From: Nitzschia sp. DOCU1
Lineage: Eukaryota > Bacillariophyta > Bacillariophyceae > Bacillariales > Bacillariaceae
Assembly: GCA_951394045.1 (NCBI GenBank)
Contig: OX595994.1
Location: 558,001-622,000, forward strand
Reading direction: 5' to 3'
Length of the DNA: 64,000 nt
Shown: positions 54,676 through 64,000 of the stretch, one piece after another
Layout: every line of letters starts with the position of its first letter
Numbering within the stretch: the first letter of the stretch is position 1
Position numbers and translations under genes: made by a program
Notes under the pieces: generated by a model
Database searches by the model: none
Seen by the model: the letters and a program-made list of their open reading frames with translations, nothing else
What the model was told of the DNA's origin: nothing

Positions 54676-55902
54676 ATGTCGAAACAATCCAACGCTGAAC
54701 CAACAGCCACCATGGCAGAGTTGGGCAAGCCGTCTCTGTTGATGTCGACGGCCTTGGGCGGTGGCGCAGCTATCTTTGCGGTTAACTTCACTCATCCCAT
54801 TGAGCTCGTCAAAACACGAGTTCAAGTATCTCAAGATGGGATCCTTCGGACCTGCTCCACCACTATGAGAAATGAGGGCCTTGCCGCCTTTTGGAAAGGA
54901 GTTCCTTGGGCTTACTGTCGGGAGGGTAGCTACACTGCCATCCGATTGGGAGCGTATGCGCCAGTCCGAGATGCCATTGGCGCTGGTGCTCCCGACTCGC
55001 CCTGGTACATGAAGTTCTTGGCCGGTGCTCTGACTGGTGCCGTCGGATCTGTTGCTGGAAATGTAAGTCACAAGAATTTAGTGGTACCAGGGATCCTTTT
55101 ATCTGTCGCTGTCGTCGCTAACCTTCAAATATCCAGCCGTTTGACGTTTTAAAGACACTGGCGCAAACAAATAAGGGAGAATCCGTCCCACTCGCTTCTT
55201 TGGTCGGCCAAATGTACCAGAATCAAGGCATCGCTGGATTTTACCGTGGGGTAGAAGGTACGCTACAAGAGGAGAAAGGCGGTTCGCGATATTTTGTTTG
55301 ACCACAATTATTCGATACTGGGCTTCTCACATTTTTGTTGGTCGTCGTCGACCGTTCAATTCTTGTCAGTCAATGTCATTCGCGCCACTGTCCTGAATGC
55401 CACAAACATGGGGGTTTACGATATTGCGAAGGGTCGTGTCGTCGAAAACACTGGATGGAGCCGCAAGGATCCTCGTACTGCCTTTTGCTCCAGTTTCTTG
55501 GCGGGTTTCTTCATGACCATCACAGTGGTACGTTGGTCGTCAAATTCTCCGTGCAGCTGCGTTTTGTTTTTTGTTCTGGCTGACCTGATCGTTTTCTTGG
55601 CTAGGCCCCGTTTGATCGCATCCGAACTAGCTTGATGAACCAACCTACCAACGCGAAGATCTACAACGGCATGATGGATTGCTTGGTAAGTCCAATGTTG
55701 CCACTTTTAAATTTTGGTACAGTACCCAGGAACTACAGCACTAACCATTCCAAATTTTCAGGTCAAAACGGTTCAGGAAGAAGGTCCATTGAGTTTGTGG
55801 CGAGGATTCATTCCGATTTGGGCTCGATTTGCTCCTATGGCTACCCTCCAGTTATTGACGATTGAATTTTTGTATGGCGCCTTCGGCTTCAAGAGCATTT
55901 AG
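54676..55902 (+). CDS. Mitochondrial carrier family protein (dicarboxylate/UCP-like)
   Basis: This is an SLC25-type inner-membrane transporter with five exons: 54676-55062, 55137-55257, 55370-55527, 55605-55685 and 55762-55902. Donors are GTAAG or GTACG and acceptors are CAG or TAG. The spliced length is 295 residues, exactly the family norm. The three repeat signatures are visible: [24 protein letters not shown] (spliced over exons 1-2) and [12 protein letters not shown] (exon 4). [22 protein letters not shown] and [15 protein letters not shown] fit the matrix helices of the oxoglutarate/dicarboxylate/uncoupling-protein branch. The third signature starts with Ala in place of the usual Ser/Asn. 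The substrate cannot be read from sequence with certainty. Confidence 0.9.
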
Positions 55903-56280
55903 GCGACCCCACAAAAATCGGCCAATACATCTCAATTTCACTTTCTACTGCACCGGGGTTGCTACTGTTATTGTTCCCGGTGCAGTAGCTCATAAATTTA
56001 CTTCTCACGCAATAGTAATTAGAAATGCCCATTTGACTACCAGTAGTTTTCCGCCCTGGCGAGGGAGCAATTATGTAATGTTGTGCACACCAGGATTGTA
56101 TCGAGACTAGCAAATTGTAATGACCTTGCTCATGGAGCGGGGAAAGCCGGGTAGCGTGGCGTTTCGGCTCACATTTGTGTGCTCTAGCCACCGATAGTAA
56201 TAGTTGTCGATCGGTGCGATTCCATTCCCTCGTGATCGATCGCACTAGTCGATTTAATTTGAATTCGACTGAGTGGCGTT
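55903..56280. other. Spacer between carrier gene and Harbinger element
   Basis: These 378 bases are the 3' flank of the carrier gene up to the left transposon end. No gene is supported. Confidence 0.5.
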
Positions 56281-56318
56281 CCGACCGTTGTAAATTCGCT
56301 GTAATAAATCGCTGTAAT
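56281..56318 (+). repeat. Left terminal inverted repeat of the Harbinger element
   Basis: Pairs with 59489-59526 with three mismatches (positions 11, 26 and 27 of the repeat). Confidence 0.88.
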
Positions 56319-56651
56319 TGGTCCGTCCTTCCATCCGGAAAAGAGCCTAATTACGCTAAATCTGTCGCACGGTCGGAAGGTGCCGAAATGAATTGGGTAA
56401 TAAGATTCAAATGGGTCCCGTAGAAGTGTAGCAATGTCTCGGCTTTACCGAGTGCCACCATTCATGGCGCCATCGGCATCAATCCAACTGTCGAGCAACT
56501 GTTCTATGCTGCAACCAGCATCACAGTAATTCTTTCTCCGCCATTCAAACCTTAATAATTTACCCTAATTCAAAATGACAGCTTACACTACTCAAACTTC
56601 CGAATGGAATCCACACAGAGCATTGTCTCATAAAATGGAAAATCAATCGTG

Positions 56652-57732
56652 ATGCCGCCTAACAAAGATAAATATCATGCACCGCCGCCTGTGCCCCTGG
56701 CTGACCTGCCTAAATCAAGAGCCCACCTAGGCGATCTTGCGACTTGGATGGCCATGCTGCAAGACATGGGTAAGCCAAATCCCAAAAAGAACAACCTCTT
56801 GGAGTATCCACTTCTCGACTCATACTGCCGCCATTTGGTAAAGCGCATTTTGCCCTGCAATGTGCCTGGCATCCCGTCAAACCAAACACGGATCAAGGAG
56901 CAAATCCAGCAAGCAATCATTGGGCTTCGCAAGAAGGTGCTTCGAAGCAGTCTCTTTCCAAACCTTGTTGAAGGCATTCCAGCCACTGATGATAATCATG
57001 TGTACCATATTGAAAATGATCAGTACTGTCATCTTCAACCACCCAGAAGGTGCAATTGAGTTGGATGCATTTGAGGGAATGGACCCAAATGACGCAGGCA
57101 GGATTGCTATTACTCGAGACGGTCATTGGGCGAAAGACACTTGGAAAAGTTACATTCGCCCCAAGCTACGAGCAGCTATGGGGAAATGGAACAAGGAGAC
57201 GGGTGGTGGCGACGGCAGCAAGCTCGCATTCCAAACCTTCGTTGGCATGGATGCGTGGGTCGCCTATATTTGGCTAGCCGATGGCGCAAATGCCGATAGC
57301 TACCTACTATGTACCAATGCCTCTGGGCAGGTACCGCGTCACTTGCAGGGCGAAACTGGTTACATCTCAGAGGTTCGTTTGTCGGCATCCAAGCCGAAAA
57401 AGAAGTCATTTGATGATCAAATTGCCGACGCCATTGAGGAGTCGAGAGCTCGCACTAAAAAGCTTACCGATCTAACACTTCTAGTTCAGGATACGTTGGT
57501 AGCACGAAAGAAGCAGAAGTGTAGTGTCGCCTCGTTGATGCATCAGCAGGGGTACCTGCGTGATGAGGCTATCAACTTAGCGAATGATGATTTACTCTCT
57601 CCTCCCAGCAAGAATCGAATGCTGCACAAAATTCGTTTGGAACGGAAGAGGCTGCTCAATGAAGCAAGCAGGCTTGGAGACAGCGACAGTACCAGCATGA
57701 ATAGTGATGGCGAGGATGACAATAATGAATAG
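56652..57732 (+). pseudogene. Second Harbinger gene, interrupted by a frameshift
   Basis: The frame from the ATG at 56652 (MPPNKDKYHAPPPVPLADL) runs to about 57020. The protein then continues in the +1 frame from about 57022 (STVIFNHPEGAIELDAF) to the stop at 57732. Together the two parts would be about 360 residues. A run of four A at 57013-57016 is the likely site of a one-base insertion; splicing would need an intron under 30 bases and is rejected. The second part includes RDGHWAKDTWKSYIRPKLRAA, a central domain, a coiled segment (FDDQIADAIEESRARTKKL) and an acidic tail. Autonomous Harbinger elements usually encode a second, often Myb-like, DNA-binding protein; that role is inferred from position, as I see no clear Myb motif. 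Confidence 0.65.
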
Positions 57733-57752
57733 TAGCCGTGCCAGTTGATGCA

Positions 57753-59288
57753 TTATTCAGTCATATACACATGCCCAAACATGTTCCTCCTTGCATTTGG
57801 AGGGAGCTGCCGTTGCATACGGAAAGCAAGGTCGGCTTTGATTGAGTCACGAAGCAGGCGGCCACTCTCAAATGATGCAGCATCTCTGACAGTTCTTGAA
57901 CCACCAACTGGTCTTGATTCATCGTTATCGGACACCAGAGGATTAGCAAGTTCATTTGAACTATTGGGCTGTTCGCAAAGGTCCCTGCCACTGAAGGAAG
58001 CAAAGAGATTTGCATCTTCATCTCGAATTCCAATATTCTGCTGCCGTTCATCAACCAAGAAATTGTGCAGCAGCATTGCAGCACGGATCACATGCTGAGC
58101 CTCTTGCAAATCAAAGCGTAGGCTACGCCAGAAAATCCCCCAGCGCATGATAATTTCTCCAAAGGTGCATTCAATCCGAATACGGGCATTGGAATGCCAG
58201 AAGTTGTAAGCGTCTTCAGGGCTACCTCCTGCAGTGTCATTGTACGGCACCAAGAAATATGATTTAAGATTGTAGGCTGCGTCCCCGATAAGATAGTAAC
58301 CATTGCTCTCAAGCCATTCCTTGACATGCTCCAAGTCTCCACTAAGATTTGTCTCGTCCCATGCAGTAGAGTCGTGCGTTGTGCCCTTGTGGCTGGGGCT
58401 CGCCCAGCTGATACGTTTATCACGGTCACAAATAGCTTGCACATTGATTGCATAAAATCCTTTGCGACAATAGTAGTTTGCAGTATCAGACACACCATCT
58501 GCAAGGGATGGCTGCCGAATACGTATTGCAATTCCATCTATTGCTCCAATGATTCCTTGAAAACAGCCCTGGCTAAGCTCACCAAAGCGCATGGCAATAC
58601 GGTCCAGTCCCTCTGTGTTTTGCATCATTATTAATTCGGATAGTGGGAATTGAAATGTCAACTGTATCCACCGTAGAACTTGATGAAATGATAGGTAGAT
58701 TGTTGACTCTACTACGTTGTAGATTAGAAGCAGGTCAAGATATGATGCACCAGCTAGGATACGCAAAGTTGCACCTAACTTTTGTTCACCAGACAAAGCA
58801 CCACCCAAAAAATTACTTGCACCAGTTGTTTGAGTTCTTGTAGTTTCAAGGTAGGCTCCGGTCTTGAATGTTTCAGCCCCAACTTTTGACTCAATCTTGT
58901 GGCAGAGAGTAACAAATGATTCACGTGACATGCGGAACATTTTTCTGAAAGTTCCATCTGGTAGGTTCTGTGTCCTCTCCCAGAAGGATGTACGAGTTTT
59001 TGGCTCAGGTTTCAGCCTGTACCGATGCCTGTTATGCTCAGTGAAGCTTGCATTGAGGCGGAGAAGATCAAGCTGTAAAGCCAATTCTTCATTTTCAAGG
59101 TCAATTAAAAGTGAAAGAAGAAAGAGCAGGTCTTCAATAATAAGGTCATCCTCCTCTCCATTTGTACCACCACCCAGGGCTTTCAACAACTCCTCGTTGG
59201 ACAAAGACATGAGTACTGATGTGGCAACAATCGTTGTGGCAACGAGTGTGTGGAGTGTGTTGCCGAGTGCAATAATCAACCGATGCAT
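57753..59288 (-). CDS. PIF/Harbinger transposase, DDE type
   Basis: This full-length transposase is 511 residues from the ATG at 59288; a later ATG at 59210 (MSLSNEELLKAL) is also possible. The catalytic domain follows the DDE_4 pattern: first Asp in GIIGAIDGIAIRI near residue 250, CRKGFYAINVQAICD, THDSTAWDETNL, second Asp in YYLIGDAAYNLKSYF near 332, and Glu in RIECTFGEIIMRWGIFWR near 374. The segment HVIRAAMLLHNFLV that ends these transposases is present. An N-terminal helical part (FRKMFRMSRESFVTLCHKI) matches the usual recognition domain region. The frame is open from end to end, so the enzyme may be functional. It cuts and pastes the element using the inverted repeats. Confidence 0.92.
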   Translation of the reverse strand: MHRLIIALGNTLHTLVATTIVATSVLMSLSNEELLKALGGGTNGEEDDLIIEDLLFLLSLLIDLENEELALQLDLLRLNASFTEHNRHRYRLKPEPKTRTSFWERTQNLPDGTFRKMFRMSRESFVTLCHKIESKVGAETFKTGAYLETTRTQTTGASNFLGGALSGEQKLGATLRILAGASYLDLLLIYNVVESTIYLSFHQVLRWIQLTFQFPLSELIMMQNTEGLDRIAMRFGELSQGCFQGIIGAIDGIAIRIRQPSLADGVSDTANYYCRKGFYAINVQAICDRDKRISWASPSHKGTTHDSTAWDETNLSGDLEHVKEWLESNGYYLIGDAAYNLKSYFLVPYNDTAGGSPEDAYNFWHSNARIRIECTFGEIIMRWGIFWRSLRFDLQEAQHVIRAAMLLHNFLVDERQQNIGIRDEDANLFASFSGRDLCEQPNSSNELANPLVSDNDESRPVGGSRTVRDAASFESGRLLRDSIKADLAFRMQRQLPPNARRNMFGHVYMTE

Positions 59289-59385
59289 GCGTTCGTGCGT
59301 GAGCAATTCGCGGGCACAGCGACTGTTAACAAGCAGCTTGGATTAAAGGCGTCGGTCTTGCTCCGCCCGATAATTTACAGCGAAT

Positions 59386-59431
59386 TTACGCGAAATGAAT
59401 ATCCAGGATCGGGGGTATTCATTTCGCGTAA
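59386..59431. repeat. Perfect 16-bp inverted repeat inside the right end of the transposon
   Basis: Arms at 59386-59401 (TTACGCGAAATGAATA) and 59416-59431 are exact reverse complements around a 14-base loop. CGCTGTAA-type units flank the arms on both sides. It lies between the transposase start and the right terminal repeat and may be a subterminal binding site or a nested small element. Confidence 0.85.
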
Positions 59432-59488
59432 CAGCCTAAAAAATCGCTGTAATGAAGTCCGTCCGTCGTACGAATAGCCTTGCGGGTC

Positions 59489-59526
59489 ATTACAGCGATC
59501 CATTACAGCGAATTTTCAACGGTCGG
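59489..59526 (-). repeat. Right terminal inverted repeat of the Harbinger element
   Basis: Reverse complement of the left repeat 56281-56318 with three mismatches; it contains two CGCTGTAAT units. Confidence 0.88.
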
Positions 59527-59906
59527 GGTGGGCCTGAATCCAATGCTTGGCCGTGCCGGCGGCGGCCGGCTCGGTGCGCGCAAATTTTCGTCGACGAGTA
59601 GGACTTGGTACCAAAGCGACTAGGCATGTTCTGTTGCCCCATGACACGTAGACATGCACATACACCGACCGCGTCCACCATGGCGTTGTGGAAGAAATCG
59701 AACAAAGAACGAATCGCTGGGTAACAACAGCAGCACAAACAAGAGGACGGGAGCACTCTTAGATATTTGACTTCGCGACTTGCTTCAGACACTTGTCACT
59801 TGCCAATCAGTAGTTGCCACTATTTAAGAGGAGTTAGCAGGTCTGCAAGCATTCAAGACACTTGGTTCATCGGTGTATTACCCAGTTTCTTGTTTGATTG
59901 TCCATC
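59527..59906. other. Promoter region of the FHA-RING gene
   Basis: This 380-base region between the transposon end and the FHA-RING ATG has no supported gene. The element inserted close upstream of this promoter. Confidence 0.5.
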
Positions 59907-60842
59907 ATGTCCTTCACCGTACGATTAATCCCAAAACTCGGGGATCCTCGTGAGGTGTTGCAGCCTGGCTTGACGGAGCGAAGGGAACTCGTTCTCGATA
60001 GCAACAATGATGGCGGGGGTATCATCGTGGGCCGAGGGACACTTACGGGGATTTGCGATAGCGATGTGGACGAAGAGGCATTCCGGCTGACCTTTAACGA
60101 ACATTGCTACACGCAGCATCTAGTTCTGGTTTCCAACATGGCACCTGAAACCTCAAATCTTTATGTGAACGGGCTTCCCTGGGATGAATATCAGGAGCAC
60201 ATTTACCTGGGTCACGGGGAAGTAATTTCTTTGGATGGGCTACGCTACGAGTACAAGGTTCACATCGAGACGACATATTCAAACGACTTAGGGAAGAAAC
60301 GAAAAGCGGATTCGGAGGATGTCATTTCAGTCTTGAGCAACAGCCCCGAACCGAAGGAGACGCTGGACTCGTTGGCGGCATCCAAATGTGACCATGCACC
60401 ATCCTCGGCGGGTACAGTCATTGCTGAGGAGAGTGCTAGTCGAATTTCGGAAGAAATTCAATGCTCAGTGTGCCTTGACATTCAAGTGCATTCTCGAACG
60501 TGTAGTCCGTGTGGGCATTCGTTTTGTGCATCCTGTGTGGCGAAGCTCGATCTGTGTCCGCAATGTCGGAAGGAAATCGTCTCCCACGTACCAGCAGTGC
60601 AGCTAGACGGCTTGATTGCCGCTCTAATTCATGTACCAAATCTTTTGGAGAAGGACGATGTAGAACACTACAAAGAGAGGGTCGCTGCAGCCCAACAGGT
60701 GCGTATCGAATACTGCCGATTGGATGCGTCACTGCAGTATGTCATCTCACTAGCGACAATAGTCTCCTATGTCAAAGACGATTCGAGCAGCGCGAAAACT
60801 GCCTCGAACGGCACGGTCCGTCGCCAGCATCCCGGCCTATGA
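59907..60842 (+). CDS. FHA-RING ubiquitin ligase-like protein
   Basis: This 311-residue single-exon protein combines an FHA-like phosphothreonine-binding domain with a C3HC4 RING, the layout of CHFR and RNF8, E3 ligases of mitotic and DNA-damage checkpoints. The FHA-like part is residues about 10-125: GIIVGRGTLTGI, QHLVLVSNMAPETSNLYVNG and HGEVISLDGLRYEY. In classic FHA domains an Arg in GR, a Ser/His pair and an Asn in xNG are expected; GR and NG are seen, while the Ser/His step is altered to QHLVLV. A nuclear signal (GKKRKADSEDV) follows. The RING is at about 185-222: CSVCLDI, CGHSFCASC, CPQCR. The start ATG lies three codons after the frame opens. The C-terminus has no further domain. Confidence 0.86.
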   Translation: MSFTVRLIPKLGDPREVLQPGLTERRELVLDSNNDGGGIIVGRGTLTGICDSDVDEEAFRLTFNEHCYTQHLVLVSNMAPETSNLYVNGLPWDEYQEHIYLGHGEVISLDGLRYEYKVHIETTYSNDLGKKRKADSEDVISVLSNSPEPKETLDSLAASKCDHAPSSAGTVIAEESASRISEEIQCSVCLDIQVHSRTCSPCGHSFCASCVAKLDLCPQCRKEIVSHVPAVQLDGLIAALIHVPNLLEKDDVEHYKERVAAAQQVRIEYCRLDASLQYVISLATIVSYVKDDSSSAKTASNGTVRRQHPGL

Positions 60843-62216
60843 TTTTCTCTCCTCTTCAACCCGTGCTTTTGATACATCGATGGCTCCCCCATTTCGACAG
60901 CATCAAGCTGTTTTCTTCTCCCCGCCAAGTCACTCACGCCGTAGTAGAAGAATGTTAGCCGTGGGACCTCCTGCTTCCTCACACCAGCCTCAAACAGATC
61001 CACTAGGAGCTGCTTTGACTGGTCAAGAATCGAACAGGGTCGGGCGGCCGGGTGCAACATCACAAGATGCCATCTGCATCGACTAGGTCCATGAGGTCAC
61101 CTGTGGCGATACAACGAAGACTGTTGTTCTGACAGATCCCTCTAAGGTGGTGTACTTTCAGAAGCATGGGCTAGTAGGGGTAGGTTGTCGAGGAAAGCGG
61201 CTGTGTCGTGGCAGTTGGGTGCTCGAATGTTGCATGGGGGGCTAGTAGAGTGTACCAAAAGCTCTCTCTAGTCTATCGCACCTACTAGACAACCCGATGT
61301 GAGATAGAAAGGCAAAATTGTATTTTGCTGCAACTGACCTTAGCTGCTAGAAACGATTGTCATATACTTTTGCCTCGTTGTGTTCAAGTAGATCGTGGAG
61401 ATGCACGTAGCAGGATCCCGAACTTGCGGTTGAATTGCCACCGCGAAGAAAATCGCGCAAACGCAGCTGCGTGGATATCATACTTACAATGCCTGTCGAG
61501 AACAATTCGATAGTGGATGAATCATTACGTAGCATGTTGACAGTGTTGGGCGGCACAAGTACGAAAGCTGCTACACACATCAGCCCATTGCTTTGTATCA
61601 TACGAGAAATATTGCCATAGCTGGTTCCGAAACGCTGACGGCACTTTTCGAACGACGTGCCCTACCTATCGTTTGTAGTATTTCGTCATGTGGGTGATGA
61701 TGCGGCGCTTCTTCGACTTTCAAGCCCCCCTGCTGCACTTTCCGCGGCGGAACCAACTATCTTGGTTTCGTCATGTAGCCTACCACCTCGAAACAAAAAG
61801 TGGTTCATGCTGATGCGCTCGCAAACCATCATCGAGTAACGGACTCAATCAATATAATAGCCCATTGATATTCTTAGGCATATATTTGTTTGTGCACTAA
61901 ATACCTTTTTATAGCCCATGTTCGGATTTGTTGGGTTCCAGCGTTCCCTCGCCACGGGAGTGATTGGGATTGAAGTGGCCAAGAATGACGCAGCAATTCA
62001 TTCTGTGTAGGAGCGAAACGCTGAGTCATTATGCCAGCGGCGGAAGGAGATTTCGCCACACAAAATTTGGTTCCCGCAGCGAAATTGGAAAGTCCGATAG
62101 TGAGTCACTTCCGAACGCTTTCGTTGGGATCGACATCATCATAGCATCTGCAGAGCTGGTTCTCCCCAACGTCGACTCCCAATCCCTATTCAGAACCGCA
62201 AACCAGACAAGGAGCG
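60843..62216. other. Intergenic region, FHA-RING / ankyrin
   Basis: This 1.37-kb gap holds no supported gene. It contains repeated ctagtag units near 61170-61290. Frames on both strands look accidental. Confidence 0.45.
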
Positions 62217-63143
62217 ATGGTTACATTAACCATGTTGCACGGAAAATGTGAGCGCACTCGCAAACGCAAAAGAGAAACAATGGCTACAGAACAAACGCTT
62301 GCTTGCTCTTCCCCTGGACCCTCCCTACCGGAAAGTGCAAACCTATTATCCTCTGGGACGACAGAGAATCGCAAGGGGAAAACCGTTAACGAAACCAGCA
62401 AGAGACAGAGGCTCGGTTCTAATGGGACATCCGGTTTCGACGAGCCTGGGTTTCAAACTCGGTCGGACTTAAACCATTGCTACATCGGGACACATCCAAG
62501 CGATGGAATCAGCACGAACGATAAGCTGCAAGCCCTGGACCCAAATGGCCCTGAAACTCCAGAAAAATTTCTGAGAAACCTAATCTTATCTCAGTTTGGA
62601 ATTGTTATCGATGATTCCTCTATTTCCTGTGATGCAGTCAGACGTATCAACTTTTTCGATGTTATTTCCGAAGATGACATGTCCTCTTATACAGTAGATG
62701 TTGCCGCAGCCGCGCGTGCGAACGATGTTGAACAAATGCGCAAGCTACAAGATGCTGGCGTTTCTCTAAATTGCTGTAACAGGTTTGGAGAGTCGTTGCT
62801 TCACATTGCATGTCGACGGGGTTTTGTTGAGATGGTCAGGCTAATACTTGACCACCCAGGGGCTAGTGTTCGGCTTTGCGATGATTGTGGTCGGAACCCT
62901 CTTCACGATTTGTGCTGGAACCCTTCACCTCAGCTTCAAATCTGTCAGTGGATCTTGGAAAGAGAGCCAAGTCTGTTCTTTCTGCGGGATAAAAGAGGGT
63001 TTACGCCATTTGACTATGCCCGTGAGGAACACTGGCACATCTGGAAGCGGTTTGTCCTGGAAAACGCACACCATTTCAAGAAGTTGGAATCTGATTGCTA
63101 CAGTTTTCTCCTGAAGTCTGACGTTGACTCTATACAGAGCTAA
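62217..63143 (+). CDS. Ankyrin-repeat protein
   Basis: The protein is 308 residues from the ATG at 62217, or 287 from the ATG at 62280 (MATEQTLACSS). The first 100 residues are Ser/Thr/Lys-rich and basic (KCERTRKRKRE), possibly a nuclear signal. A conserved-looking segment, PNGPETPEKFLRNLILSQFG, precedes the repeats and recurs, to my knowledge, in related diatom proteins. Ankyrin repeats occupy about residues 155-265: DVAAAARANDVEQMRKLQDAG, FGESLLHIACRRGFVEMVRLIL, CGRNPLHDLCW and RGFTPFDYARE. The tail is short. Ankyrin repeats bind proteins; the partner is unknown. There is no membrane segment. Confidence 0.83.
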   Translation: MVTLTMLHGKCERTRKRKRETMATEQTLACSSPGPSLPESANLLSSGTTENRKGKTVNETSKRQRLGSNGTSGFDEPGFQTRSDLNHCYIGTHPSDGISTNDKLQALDPNGPETPEKFLRNLILSQFGIVIDDSSISCDAVRRINFFDVISEDDMSSYTVDVAAAARANDVEQMRKLQDAGVSLNCCNRFGESLLHIACRRGFVEMVRLILDHPGASVRLCDDCGRNPLHDLCWNPSPQLQICQWILEREPSLFFLRDKRGFTPFDYAREEHWHIWKRFVLENAHHFKKLESDCYSFLLKSDVDSIQS

Positions 63144-63771
63144 TGTCCATCCTCTATCCTAGTAGCATGTTACGTCAAAAGAAAGCGGTAGCGAAGTGGC
63201 TCTTTAGTGCAGAATCCATCCAGAAGTAGTTACAGTGTTCTATTGGGCACCAATGAGCCAAACTAGGCGAATCGCACCCTTGTCTCTTCTAGAATCATGC
63301 AGGTTATTCCTTCATTTCAACATAGAAATGTTAGCGTCGCTGGCGGCACCTACTAGGGAGGGGACGCGGCGTTCCGGCTGCTTCGAGAACTGCCGGTATT
63401 AGAAAGAAATGCCACATTCACTACTGCTTTCATAGTAGTACTACGATAACAGTTGTTTCTGCTCGGAGTAACTAGTTGCTGTTGTTCTTTCAATGTTTCA
63501 ATAATGGGAGACTTGCGGCGTTCATGCAATGATATGCCAGGCAGGTGGGATCCAATCGTACCATACTTCGGCACCAGATTTTTGCCGGTGAAAAAACACC
63601 GACTGCAGCAGGGTCTCGTGCTGACTCCGTAGCATTTGCGCTGGTCCGATCACTACGACTATTCCGGTGGCCCTGTGCCGTTTCAGGAGCCAATGAAAAG
63701 TGCGAGGAACAGTTGCCTGACGTCAGGTAAAACCAGTGGTTTTGTCGCCGAAGATGCCTCCGACCAACAGG
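63144..63771. other. Intergenic region with a 12-bp CRE-centred palindrome
   Basis: These 628 bases after the ankyrin gene have only short frames. A perfect palindrome, cctgacgtcagg at 63716-63727, contains a full CRE (TGACGTCA). Confidence 0.5.
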
Positions 63772-63999
63772 TCAGTTAGAAGAAAACAGCCGGCATGCCG
63801 TCATGTCATCGTCAGCAGCGTGGAACATGGATTCTTCATTTTGAAGGTAGTCAGCAGATATGGAAGAAAGCCGAAGCACCAGCAAAACCAACGCCAGTAT
63901 TAGCGACAGCTGGGCAAAGCCATCGTGGTTCATCTTCTGCCGTTTATGCAACAGATCATTAACGCTTTGGTTCTCTGCCGGTCTGCTGCGAGCACAACT
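63772..63999 (-). CDS. Possible partial or short secretory ORF at the window edge
   Basis: A minus-strand frame is open from the right edge to a TGA at 63772. An internal ATG gives 54 residues beginning MNHDGFAQLSLILALVLLVL, a signal-peptide- or membrane-helix-like start, followed by an acidic stretch. It could be the 3' part of a longer gene, a first exon, or chance. No splice donor was convincing. Confidence 0.3.
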   Translation of the reverse strand, partial: SCARSRPAENQSVNDLLHKRQKMNHDGFAQLSLILALVLLVLRLSSISADYLQNEESMFHAADDDMTACRLFSSN

Positions 64000-64000
64000 C

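Larger units (their letters stand above)
56281..59526. mobile_element. PIF/Harbinger DNA transposon with 38-bp terminal inverted repeats
   Basis: The 3.25-kb element is bounded by inverted repeats at 56281-56318 and 59489-59526 that match at 35 of 38 positions and start CCGACCGTTG. Each end carries two copies of CGCTGTAAT. Inside are a second gene (plus strand) and a Harbinger transposase (minus strand), convergent with 20 bases between them. No clear target site duplication was identified: the adjacent triplets are gtt on the left and ggt on the right. The element sits between two unrelated host genes. Confidence 0.85.

Noticed and set aside
57005..57055. Intron to explain the frame change in the second transposon gene
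   Set aside because: The only GT...AG pair gives about 24 bases, too short for splicing; a one-base insertion is simpler.
1..64000. tRNA, rRNA or CRISPR-like arrays
   Set aside because: I looked for tRNA T-loop patterns (GTTCRANNC on either strand) and regular spaced repeats and saw none that folded plausibly. A covariance-model search would settle this.

Overview
The window is protein-rich nuclear DNA from a stramenopile alga, most likely a raphid pennate diatom close to Phaeodactylum tricornutum. The evidence is: short GT-AG introns (mostly 46-104 nt), small intergenic gaps, and genes lying freely on both strands. Several presequences carry the diatom plastid signature, in which a signal peptide ends at an ASAF/ASSF/AFSAP-type motif. 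Two genes carry the DUF6824 domain that is abundant in diatoms. The species call is an inference from these traits; no organelle, rRNA or tRNA gene was recognised.

Layout, left to right. 0-10 kb: 3' part of a Rab GTPase, a two-exon V-ATPase proteolipid c'' gene, a HOOK-type coiled-coil gene, a large LamG-like/WW surface protein, and a probable plastid protein. 10-24 kb: a DUF6824 regulator-like protein with a long Tyr/Pro/His-rich N-terminus, a two-RRM glycine-rich RNA-binding protein whose tail is split over micro-exons, a lysine-rich transglutaminase-like protein, UDP-glucuronate 4-epimerase, a plastid fibrillin and a small second DUF6824 protein. 24-38 kb: a plastid PPR protein, an HIBCH-like hydrolase, a tiny three-exon mitochondrial membrane protein, a DEK-like chromatin protein, a MOSC protein, an LRR protein, a thioredoxin-like protein and a VAP/MSP protein. 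38-43 kb: a tandem pair of near-identical three-exon genes for secretory proteins with two SET-like halves. 43-56 kb: a membrane RING protein, an unknown helical protein, a plastid alpha/beta-hydrolase, a secreted protein, cullin-4 and a five-exon mitochondrial carrier. 56-59.5 kb: a PIF/Harbinger transposon with 38-bp terminal inverted repeats, a full-length transposase and a frameshifted second gene. 59.5-64 kb: an FHA-RING protein, an ankyrin-repeat protein and an incomplete ORF at the edge.

There is no operon logic here. The genes are ordinary housekeeping and lineage-specific functions: membrane traffic, proton pumping, ubiquitin ligation, plastid RNA and lipid biology, and chromatin. 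The accessory parts most worth attention are the SET gene duplication, the phase-matched micro-exons of the RNA-binding protein, the Harbinger element and the probable transglutaminase-fold pseudoenzyme. I did not find a clear new multi-gene system. Exon boundaries given here were read by eye from splice consensus, reading frame and protein continuity, and have no transcript support.
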